Positions 34,353 through 45,700 of a stretch of DNA of 64,000 nt are shown here, in pieces. The stretch's first letter is position 1. Each line of letters begins with the position of its first letter. Source of the stretch: Tetrapyrgos nigripes (Eukaryota > Basidiomycota > Agaricomycetes > Agaricales > Campanellaceae); the NCBI GenBank assembly GCA_013368315.1, contig JAACJM010000028.1, positions 496,001 to 560,000 on the forward strand, in the 5' to 3' direction. Made by a program: the position numbers and the translations under genes. The notes under the pieces are model-generated. The model was not told the DNA's origin and made no database searches. It worked only from the letters and a program-made list of their open reading frames with translations.

Positions 34353-34575
34353 GCAGACGGGGCAGACGGGGCAGACGAGACAGATGAGGCAGACAAGGCA
34401 GACGGGGCAGACAGGGCAGACAAGGCAGACAAGGCAGACGGGGCAGACGGAGCAGATGAGGCAGACGGAGCAGACAAGGCAGATGGGGCAGACAAGGCAG
34501 ACGGGGCAGACAAGGTAGACAAGGCAGATGGGGCAGATATAACAGACTGAGCAGACGAAGCAGATGACAAGGCAG
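34350..34575. repeat. (GGCAGA)n-type low-complexity array, right
   Basis: About 25 units of GGCAGACGG/GGCAGACAA joining the truncated gag to the right terminal repeat. It is shorter than the middle array (10334-10860) but has the same unit and orientation. Confidence 0.85.
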
Positions 34576-35846
34576 ACACAGTAGTCTGCCCTTCTCCTGT
34601 CCAGCCTGAGTTGTCTATTTATATTTAGTAAAATTTAATTAACCTGGTTGAATGAATTCATTGTATTACATCCTGTAAATTTTCAGTAAGCCCTTCTGTA
34701 TTACTTAATTGACATGCACTGCAAATCCATCCAACAAGTCTCTTGTAAGTCCATTGGATATACATGATGACTTACAAAATAGTCACTTTTCAGTAAAGTC
34801 ATTGTAATGTCTTGTGACTTACAAGTGTCTTACTGTGACCAGTCTGTCACACTGTATATTCTCCATTTAGCATGCAGGTTTTTTCCAGAGACTTACGAGA
34901 TAGACTTTTAAAACCTGCATCTTGTAATTCCCTTGTAAAATCACAAGTCTTTCTAGGGTATTACTGTGACACAGCTGTCCCTCCGTAAATTCAGTGTAAA
35001 TATGAGCAGTCTTACCCAAGACTTTCAAGTTCTACCTTCTGGTAAGTCCTCTGTAAATTTTACTTGGTTTACAAATTGTCTTACTGTGACATTATCTCAC
35101 ACTGAAATACCCTGGTATTTCAGTTCTGTTTTACAAGAAGACATACTGTGACAAAAAAGTCACCTTGTAATTCCACTGTATGCTCTTCAATGCTATACTG
35201 TGACAAAGCCTCACACTGAAAGTCCATGGTATGTCCTTGCAGCTTACAATGGTCTTTCAGAATAGTCCTCATTTTTTGTCTATTTTGTAATACACTTGTA
35301 AGTCAAGCCAATTTACATATTGATTGGTTCCCCATAATACTCTTGTAATACTCCAGTAAGGCTGAGGATTTACCAGTGTTTGTAGCAAATCTTTCTTGTA
35401 ATTCCTTCATAATACAGCTAGTCTTACAAGTGTATTACTGTGACTTGATTGTCACTTTGTAAATTTCCTGCAGATTTTGCTTCCTTGTAAGTCCTTTGTA
35501 AATCTCTCTTGCCTTACTGTTTGTCATACTGTGATTATCTGTCACACTGAAATACTCCAGTATTTCCTATGTGTCTTACTACATGACATATTGTGACAAA
35601 AAGTCACCCTGAAATTCCTGTGTAATTCCACAGTATATCCACCAAGGGTATACAGTGACAGCAAGTCACACTGAAAGTCCATGGTATTTCTTTATGACTT
35701 ACAATGGTCATACAAGGTTGTTCTAATTTTTTCTGTCTCTTGTAATACTAATGTATGACAAGGAGTCTTACATATTGATTGGCTTGGTGTAATACTCTTG
35801 TAAAACCTCAGTAAAGCAGAGGATTTACAAGTGTTTGCACCCAGTG
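34535..35846 (-). repeat. right terminal inverted repeat of the CACTA-type element
   Basis: Reverse complement of 7445-8760, with only scattered differences. It ends GCACCCAGTG at 35846, followed by the TTA duplication. It contains the same CAGTGTGA..GTCACAGTA palindromic modules. Confidence 0.87.
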
Positions 35847-36363
35847 TTATGAGTCTTCTACTACAGCTCATGGGCATGGGCTTTGGATGCCAGCTATCGG
35901 TCACGCAGGGGCTGGCGCTGAATTTTCAGGCGGAGTATCCGGGTCGTATGTCGGGGCCGACAGCGAGGGAGCCAGTGGCCATGAAGAGCAGCTGCAGGGA
36001 TCGATGTACTCGAGGCATATCATGGCAGACCGGTCATCTAGTACGATAGGAATGGGAAGTTCTGGTGAGCAACAAATCTCCTCTTACGATTTGGCTTCGG
36101 TATCTATGCATCATGTACCTTGTCTGATGCCTTTTCAGATACAGAAAATGCTAGTACGAATAGTTCACAAATCTCTGGATCTACTGCATTTACTAACAAG
36201 TCAGTGGTTTTTTTTTTTGTACTAGGATAACGGAAGCTCACACCTCTCAATTTTTCTATATCATCTTAGCGCAAACTGGCAAGATTGGAGTCGGTATATG
36301 TCCGGTATAGATGACTTGATGCAGGCGACGAATCCAAATGTAATACCTGATGATATGCGGTGA
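35847..36363 (+). pseudogene. right part of the split transcription-factor-like gene
   Basis: Coding resumes at 35850 in the frame left at 7444. It reads YESSTTAHGHGLWMPAIGHA, then Gly/Ser-rich sequence to 36064. An intron (36065-36138, GTGAGC..TTCAG), a short exon 36139-36199 (ENASTNSSQISGSTAFTN), a second intron (36200-36269) and a final exon follow. The final exon reads ANWQDWSRYMSGIDDLMQAT and ends at TGA 36361-36363. A terminal W-x-x-W-x-x-[FY]-[ML] segment is typical of the end of fungal Zn2Cys6 regulators. Splices are in phase and I see no stops in this half, so the insertion may be recent relative to decay. Confidence 0.65.
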
Positions 36364-36701
36364 ATTGTAGTCGTACAGACATTCTTATTTATCAACTTTA
36401 TTCAAATTATCCAACCGGCCGCCTACCACCGACTGACTTTCCCTCAGACTTCCTCTCGATGTTGATGGATGTGATCGAGGTCCTCGAAGGTGCAAGAAGT
36501 AGATTATCTGTCACTATTTACGCGCGAATAGGGGCTCGCCACTCAATTTGACGCGGAGATTGAAAACGGTAAATCCCTTTTGAAAGTTGGAACTGGGAAC
36601 GCGTCTGTTTCTTCATCTCCATCTCGCTGGTTCGAGGCTCAGGATCTGCTCTGGAAGCTGCCCATCTTACTACTACATCCATTTTCATCCTATCCTACCA
36701 A

Positions 36702-39700
36702 ATGGGTTTCTCTCTATACAGCGCTCACCACCCATTATCTCACTATCCCCGCCAATATGTGGTCCAACATGCTCTGGTCGTTCCTCAGGCTCCAATTGTC
36801 TTTGAAGTTGAAAGTGAAGATGTAGGACAGAGCGGAGATGGGAATGACAATCAAGTCGTTTATGAGCAAGCTCAGCAGCAGCGGATCGAGCAGACTACTT
36901 CGTCCGAATCAACTGCTCAGAGCGGTCAACCAAATTCCACGCAGAGTAGTCTGGACGCGTCAAGCACAGTTCCGCCTTCGACGTCTTCGGACTCTCATCC
37001 TACAGAATCCGTCTCCTCGGCTGATGTCACGGAAACACCTTCCACGGTTGTGGAGACGTCTTCGAGTGCAAGTATTCCAGCTTCAACGACCCACTCCTCA
37101 TCGAGTCCTTCTTCAACGACTCATCACACATCAAGACCCTCTGCCAGCAGCAGCTCTGATGCTTTAACAGTCGCTCAAACAGCCGGTGTACCTACAGAGC
37201 TATTATCCCTACTCTCAGCCTTTCCTTCTCTTCACACCCAAATCTCTGTGAGCCAACCACCCAAGGCGTTCACCACTACCGTCGCTATATCTTCTTTTGC
37301 ATCTTCCCCTTCTACGTCCTCCTCTTCCAATTCCTCCACTCAAAACAGCAACAGCACCTACAGCCGCTCATCCTTCACTCACAGCTCTCCTTTCTACGTC
37401 GGAATCGTCCTCGCCGTTGTTGCCTTCATAGCCTGTGTAACTGCGTTCGTCTCCTGGTGGCTCGGCCTAAGACGTGCAAGGCGGAAGCGAAAGCTGAGGG
37501 ATGTCGATGTACCTTGGGTGACAGATTCACATGTATCTGACGTCACGGATGAGAAAGAGAGTGCGTTTGACGGGGATAGCGTAGAAAAGGGAGAAGGTGG
37601 AGGTTTGGGTTCTGGCTTGGTTTTGAGTTCAGAATCACATCATTGGGAGCCTAGAGGAGATAGAGATGTCGGAGAACCGAAGAGGACGAAGAGTTTCATT
37701 GAGAAGGCTTGCTCGCCTGTCAAGAGACGGCCTTTGCCTATCTTGACGGTTCCTTCGCCTCCTCCGTTTGCCGCTGGTGCTGGGGTTGGGTTTGGTAATG
37801 CCATGCCTCATGTATGTCTGTTTTTTCTTCTTCGACAACTTATTGTAGCTGACTAGATCAAATTTTTTAAATACTTTTCTTCATACAGCCTCCGTACCCT
37901 CCATCATCTGCTTCTGCCTCTGCAAACGAATTTGACACCAGCTATGGTCAACTTTCGTCCTTTTGGTCAACTCCGGTCAATCTCAGCCATATGGCTGGAA
38001 TAACACCCTATCATGTCTATCCTCGACCTCCTCGACCTTCCTATTCCCATTCTTTCTCCTATTCGTCCTCCAAGATATCGTTGAATGGGTACTCTTCGGA
38101 CAGGGAAGGGTATACCTATTTCAACCTCCCAGCGTCAACTTCTGCCTCTGCCTCTCCTTCAAAGACATCCGCTAATGGATATTATTCTCAATCTCATCCC
38201 CACGTTTATCCCCATGTCCATCTCATGGAAAGCCAAGCCTATCCTCTGCCTCTCCCTATATTGGATGCACGAGTCCATATGCACCCTGGTCCGGGACACG
38301 TTTTTGGTAGACCTCTTCCTCCAGTACCGCTTCCTGAGCCTCAATGGGTTCAATCAGGAGGAGTAACTGAAGGACGAAGAGGTATACCGTCGTCATATAC
38401 CTACTCAGGCTCCCTTGGAACAGCCTTGAGGATGAGAGCGGGTTCGGTACCCGTATTGCCAGCACTAGCAAAAGCTCAGCAACATGGACAGACGGGAGAC
38501 GTCTTTGGAACACCTAGGGAGAAGAAGATACGACCGAGGTATATGAGTCTGGATCCTCAGCAGCCTAGTCAAAGCCGTGGCCGCCTAGAGGATACGGGTA
38601 CTCTGGACACTGACAGGTTACCCACTCCGCGTTTTACAATGCCGGCTGCCAGTGCGGTATCAATTTCGGGCTCGGTTCCGGGTTCTACTGGTACAGAGGC
38701 AGAGGATAATTTGACCAGGTTACCCGAAAGGGCTAGGACGAGGACTAGTGCTACGACTAGGGAGAGGAGAGATAGTTTGAGGCGGGGGTGGGACTTGAAG
38801 GATTTGGGACCTCAGCCTATTGAAGGAGGTAAGGATGTGTAGTAAGAGTTGAGGGACACATCAGTAAAAGGGCAAATCTCCTTTTGTAGCCTTTTATGAT
38901 CTTTTTTAGGACTTTTATCTGTATCCCCGAACTTTTAAAAGCCAGGTCCGGTTTCTTTTAAAAGTCCAATTTACTTTTCAAAGGACGGAAAAGCCTACGT
39001 TCAAGTTCAAATCAAAGTACATTAAAAGTATCAGTAAAGTATCGGAATTCGACCAATAAATGACCATTAGCGCCGCTGCTTCTACCATGTTGGCCCTTCT
39101 CAACGCTACTCAACGCTAGCCGTGCCCACTACAAAAGAAAACACATTAACACCTGAAGTTTCAGAAAGAAAGCAGACCCGAGTCATACCTTCCTCTTCCA
39201 TTTCCTCATCGTCCTCGCTGCTAGTGGAGTCCGCATCATTGACGCCGTCATCAACAACCTCGGACTCGGAAACGTCATCTGCATCCTCATCCTCACCCAC
39301 TGCGCTGGCGGCCGCAGCCGTTTTCGTCGTCTCGGAAACGTCATTGCCTGCACTCTCATCCTTGTCCACTGCACTGGCGGCTGTGACAGTTTTCGTCGTC
39401 TCTTCGCCAATATCCTTCGTTTCAGTTTCCTGGGGTCCACCACCTTTGCCGTCGCGATTGGTGTGCTCTCTAAAAAAGTCGGGGTCTTCATCTGGCATCG
39501 TCCAGTCTTCGTCAGAGTCGATTGGTTCCTCGGTAGGTGACGTTGTAGCTGGTTTTGACACATTCTTGACCGTTGTACAAGCTTGTGCAGCTTCGATTAT
39601 TTGGTCCCATTGAGCGGAGCTGACTCGAGCAGTATTTGTCGATGGATTCTCGCCGAAAATCCAGTGGAGCTGCGAAGTAGTCTTCTGGTGGACCTTCTTA

Positions 39701-42700
39701 CCATCCAGATTGACAAATCGGTCACCCCAGACCTGCTGCGAGAAGTATCTGTCTTGGCCATGGGGAATGATCCTGACACCAGATTCGTTGAAAGTGAGTG
39801 CACGTTGGACCTGTAAATGTAATATGAGCTACAAAAAACAACCAGATAGCAATCACCAACTGCCTGAATTGAGAGGACAATGGCGCCAACGGGCCTCATG
39901 TCAAGACGGTCTTCTTTGGCGATGGTTTTGATGCTCTTGAGATGCTCGGATAGCGTTTTTGCAATTAGGTAAGACTGGAATGGGCCCTGGTAAGAACGTT
40001 GTTAGCAGACAGAGAACAGTGGTACAAAAAAGGACGCACTCCGTAGTATGTTTTACCATCCTTCTTCATAACGTTAAGGTAATAGAATGACCGACACTTG
40101 TAATTGCCTTCGAGCTGATGGGCGATGTAAGCCTTGCGCTCATCGGGTGATTCGAGATGTTGCCTCTTGAAGACTTCTTCGAGTGCGGCAAGAGCAGTCT
40201 TGGCAAATGTGTTGCGCCAGCTGCTTAACTGTTGGTCAACCTGTAAGATAAGTAATCAGCAATACCCAATACTCATAGAGAGAAATGCGTGATATACCAG
40301 AGTTTTGATAGTCTGGTCCTTGTTGAGCTCTGCAAATTGATGGAGCAGGGTCTCCGACATGACACTAGCCCATAGCTCTGCCAAATCATCCACATTTGGT
40401 CCAGTCCAGGCCGTGATACAGCCAGTGTATTCGATAATGACGGGCATGAAGGTTTTTGAGAATGCAGTTTTGACAGGTCCTGGAAGATCAGCCAAGCGAA
40501 CTTGTTTGCGCTTTCGAGCAGGGGTAACGAGGCCTTGTACTGATGTAGTAGGTTCAATCTTGACGATGGTGGACTGCTATAATGGCATGTAAGTTAGAGA
40601 ACCCTAAAGAGAAGTGATGTAGCACACCGGGACAACAGCTGAAACTGTTTTCATTTTCAATGGCTTGGAACCAGATTTAACGGTGGTCTCCCGCTCATCA
40701 TGCCCTTCAATCTCATCACCAAATCCTCCCGACACGTATTCCGCACCATCTGGTTGTGTAATTGTAGTCGCAGCCTGATTAGATATGTCTCCGCCGAAGA
40801 TGCTACTAGTAGTGATGTTGTTCAGGGTGTCATTGGACACTGTGTTCGTGCTAGATTTGAAACCTTGGAGGATGAGCTTCTTCTTCTTTTTGGGAGGCTC
40901 GGTTACAGTGCTAAGATGGTAGACGTTGAAAGGTAGTAGAGACAAAATGAAGTCACAAGACAGCCTTCCAAATACAGTAAGTCAAACGTACACGCTTGCT
41001 TCAGACGCCGTTGAGACGCGTTTTTGACCAACTTCTGCTCGCAGCTCTCCTTTCTTCTTCTTTTTGACAGGTTTGGCCTCGTATCCAGAGTCGTCCAAGC
41101 CCTCTGCAGCTTGCTCATCATCTTCAAGGTCCTCAATGTCACACTGCGATGGCGACTTGTTTGGAGTGGTAGAGGTGGTGGTGGGACTCGAAAGACTCGC
41201 AGATGTCCTAGCAGTTGATGTAGCTATGGAAGGTATGTAACATGTCAGACTATAGCAGTGCCATGATAAGTACTCACCAGGTGCAGTCCGTTTTCGTTTA
41301 GTTTGGGGGGTTTGTGCTGTGGTAGATGTATTCTTGGCCTTCGAGTCTCTGTCACCAGCCAGTTGTTCTGCAATAACAGATCTTTCAAAATTCTGTCTCG
41401 AAAACAGCAAGTGCTTACCTGACTCTTCAGCTGCCTGTTCTGTGTCCTTGGGGTCTGCTAACATGCCCAGTCAGTCTCAGTCAAGAAGAGCTCCAGGCAA
41501 TGACGAGTACCTTTCTTTTTTTGGCGAGGTTTTTTTGTTTTCGTGGTGGTCGGTGGATTGTGACCAGTCTCTTTGGCTTGCTGCTCTGACATTCGAAGAC
41601 GATCTTCAACCTCAGCAGCTTTATTGACAGCGGATTGACGAGCAGCTGCTTTGGCCAATCTGGCTTGCTCCTTGGCCCTTTTCTCTGCCTGCACCTCTTC
41701 AGTTGATCGTTTTGGGGCTGACATGTCTGGTGCTGCTGGGTGCGAGTCACGTTTGCCGCGTAGATTCATTCCATTGCCAGCTTGAAGTGGTGGTAATGCT
41801 GATTCTGATGGTTTAGAAATTGATTCAGGCTCAGCATCGGATATGGAGAGGCCGTCGCGCCTGGCTCGACGAGTGGGAGGTTTGACGACTGACATGAGGG
41901 GAAGGATGAACCAGGGTTTCGTCACAAGGTGACCCTGATTTTTAGGTGTCGATTTACCACTTGTTTATTACCGAATTTTTCGGTAACCAGGCTTGCATAT
42001 GGTAAGTGTATTTTCTTGTTTCACGCCACATGACACAACTCAGCTCATGGTGCTAGGCAACTACGTCTGTGATGTCTGCTCTAGAAAGATGAAGAGTATT
42101 TGGGGGCTGAGGCAGCACAAGGAAGCCAAGCATCCAGCTCCAATACCACTGCCACCAAGGACACCTCCTTTACGCTTTCCATCACCCACTTCTTTTCGGA
42201 CACCATCACCACCTCCAAACCCGTCTTCTCCTTTCTCTTCTCGACGTTCACCTAGACGGCGAAAAAATGGATCACCAGTCCGGCTTTCATGGTCTGCAGC
42301 CCCAGTTGATCTACGAAAATACGGAACACAGGTTTTCACCCATCCTATCATGGACGGTTCGTTATCTTTCTTTTCTGCATCCAAGTTGGTGCTGACAGCA
42401 GCTGTAGGCACTCCCTGTGATATTGCTGGTGACGATTTACCAGAGGGCTCTCCTCCGTCAGCCCGGGAATCACTCGAACCGGACAATTACAGTCCTTTCA
42501 ACAGCGCTGTAGAGTTTGAGCTGGGAGAGTTTCTGTATCAAAAGGTTGAAATGTCTGGAGGTGACATTGATACTCTTGCAGGTATATTGTCTGGATTGCT
42601 AGGCCCTGACCGTGATTTGCCGTTCACAAGCCATGAGGAATTGTACGCAACTATTGATGATATCAAACAGGGAGATGTACCATGGGAGTCTTTTTCAGTC

Positions 42701-45700
42701 AGATACAACGGAGATTTACCCGACGACATCTCAACTGTCCCTGCCTGGAAAACCCAGTCCTATGAAGTCTGGTTTAGAGACCCTCTCTCCGTGCTGGAGA
42801 ACATGCTAGCCAATCCTAGCTTCGCCAATGAGTTTGACGTTACTCCTCGGAGGATCACCCAGAATGGAAAACGGCTATATAGAGATCTCATGAGTGGCAA
42901 TTGGGCCTGGTTTCAGTGTGTATGTTATCCTCACTTTTTCCATCTACTTGAGTCTGATTCATTTTCTTTGCTACACAGGACAAGATTGCAGAGGACGAAA
43001 ACAATCATGGTGGCATGTTCGTGCCTGTCATACTTGGAAGTGACAAGACGACGGTCTCCGTTGCTACAGGCCAAAATGATTATTACCCTCTGTATATCTC
43101 TCTTGGCAATGTCTTTTCATCTGTCCGATGGGCGCACCGCAACGCTGTTGCTTTACTTGGGTTCTTGGCTGTACCAAAGAGTAAGTCATATCTTTTAGCG
43201 CTGGAGTGCTAGTAATTGACCACGTCATACAGCATCACAGGATCATGCTGGTGGGGCCGAATTTCGAAAATTCCGGCGACAACTCTTCCACACCTCTCTT
43301 GAACACATCCTCTCATCGTTAAGACCATTCATGGAGGGCACCCGAGTGACACTCTGTCCTGACGGCCACTATCGGCGAGTCATCTACGGTTTAGGACCTT
43401 ACATTGCAGACTACCCTGAACAGGCATTGCTGGCGTGTATTGTCCAAAATTGGTGTGCTCGGTGAGTCTCTTTGTGATGATAACTCTGAGAGAACTTATA
43501 CATACTAACACATCTGCAGATGCACAGCCCCTCCTGATGATCTCGATGGAGGAGGAGGACTACCTCGTTCACATGAGCACACCGATGTCTTGTCTGAAGG
43601 CGAAGGGGTCACTTTGAAGGAGCTTTGGGATGACTATGGAATAGTCGCAGATCTTCGAGTATGTCGCACTCCCTTTTATATATATTACAATGCTAATTCT
43701 CTTCCATTGCTCTAGCCGTTCACTACTTCATTTCCACGGGCGGACATACATGAACTACTGGCTCCCGATTTGTTGCATCAAATCATCAAAGGGACCTTCA
43801 AGGACCACTTGGTGGAATGGGTCAATGAATATATCGACATCACTTATTCTAAAAGCGAAGCGAAAGAACGGTTAGCTGACATAGACCGCCGGTTTGTTTT
43901 TAATGCTTCTCGAATGCTGACTTGTTTATGGTACTGAATGATTATCTTACAGTATCATGGCGACTACTCCTTTTCCTGGTCTCCGAAATTTCCATGAGGG
44001 GCAAGGGTTCAAGCAGTGGACAGGAAACGACTCCAAAGGGCTAATGAAAGTACGTTTTGGCACTTTACTTCTCTATCAGGATCTGACACATATAATTACA
44101 GGTCTACCTTCCAGCTATTGTTGGACATGTACCACCACAAATGGTTGAGGCTATTGCAGACTTTTTGGAGTTCTGCTACCTAGTCCGCCAAAGTGTCATC
44201 AGCGAGGACACAGTCACTGCGATTGAGAATGCGGTCGCACGTTTCCATCAAAGTCGGGAAATTTTTCGCACAACTGGTGTTCGTCCCGATGGCTTCTCAC
44301 TACCACGACAACACTCCCTTGTTCACTATTCATATCTCATCCAGCAATTTGGTGCTCCTAATGGACTTTGCTCCTCAATCACAGAATCAAAGCATATTGC
44401 AGCTGTGAAACGTCCATGGCGCCGGTCTAGCAGGAATCAGCCTTTGGGACAAATGCTTCTCACCAACCAACGTCTGGACAAGCTCTCCGCATATCGCGTT
44501 GATACGGAAGCATGTGGTATGCTTCAGCCACGAAATTCCGCTGCTCTACCGCCACCACCTCCCCCACCTCCTTCAGAAGCAGAAGTGGACGCTATTGAAA
44601 ATGAAGCTGGCCCTAGTAATCAACCATACAGTCAGGGAGATGTCAAGCTCTCCAAAAAAGCAGGTATCTCAGTATTTTCCTTGACTCTGAGTCTTGCCTC
44701 TAACTAACACAAATTATCACAGCCCGGAATGTCCCGCGATGCATAGACGAGCTGGGAAAGTATCTCGAACAACCCCAGCTTCGGACACTCTTACAGCAAT
44801 TTCTTTACAACCAGCTCCATCCTGATCTGCCAATTGGACAAATGGGGTGTGATGTACCTCCCAACCAATGTCCACAATTAGACGCTGATCACACCATCTT
44901 CCTGCATCACTCAGCTCGTGCCTTTTTCTTCGCTCCTAGCGACGCATCCGGTCTAGGTGGAATGCGCCATGAACTCATCCGATCTGTCAAATCCTGGCGT
45001 AAGGGTCCCGCTCGATATGACTGTGTCTTCATGGAGGGTGATGACGGTGGTGAAGTGGGATTTGAAGGATTGCTGGTAGGAAGAGTTTTCGCTTTCTTGC
45101 AATTCAAGTATGGGGAAGTACACTATCCCTGTGCCCTGATCCATTGGTTCTCTACTGCTGGGAGCTCATCTTGCGATGAAACAGGTATGTGGATGGTCCA
45201 GCCTGACTTTGACCGGGGTGAGAACCCCATCATGGAGGTGGTTCACATAGACTGTCTTTATCGTAGCGCCCATTTGATTGGGATTACAGGTGATGCAAGA
45301 GTACCCATTCGTGATTTTGGACCACACAATTCTTTAGATAAGTATGTAGCGTTCTATGTAAATAAGTATGTAGATTATCATGCCCATGAAATTGCTTTCT
45401 GACTAGGCACTTACAAAAAATTGTGTGTAACTTTTGGCCTACCTGATATTTTGAATCAAGCCCAGAGACCTTCTTGTGCTCGCAGAATGGTGCGTTAGGC
45501 ACCAAAACGCAAATTCAGTGATACAAGATTGAGCCACTGACTGCGGGCGCTGGTCGCGGAGGCCACAGGGGGTCTGACTCAAGTTTTAATTCGTGACTGG
45601 ATACCGTTGCCAGCACTCTTTTCTGTTGCTACTGCTACCACATGTCCTCAATATTCGGAGCTGGGCGTTGCACATCGTCTTTGGCTGTTACTATTTGACC

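Larger units (their letters stand above)
7445..35846. mobile_element. 28.4-kb composite CACTA (EnSpm-like) element
   Basis: The left end CACTGGGTGCAAACACTTGT and the right end ACAAGTGTTTGCACCCAGTG are perfect inverted repeats. Near-identity continues for about 1.3 kb. The direct repeat TTA flanks both ends (7442-7444 and 35847-35849), which is the 3-bp duplication expected of CACTA elements. Deleting the element and one TTA restores an uninterrupted reading frame in the host gene, so both termini are set to the base. Inside are a third terminal-repeat copy, two gypsy fragments, a Tnp2-like remnant, two GTPase genes and a long minisatellite. I found no complete transposase core, so mobilisation would need a helper in trans. 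That last point is inference. Confidence 0.88.

Noticed and set aside
7445..35846. Starship-type giant transposon
   Set aside because: No DUF3435 captain recombinase was seen inside it. Long inverted repeats with a 3-bp TTA duplication fit CACTA instead. The tyrosine recombinase at 49-52 kb lies outside the element and is Crypton-like.
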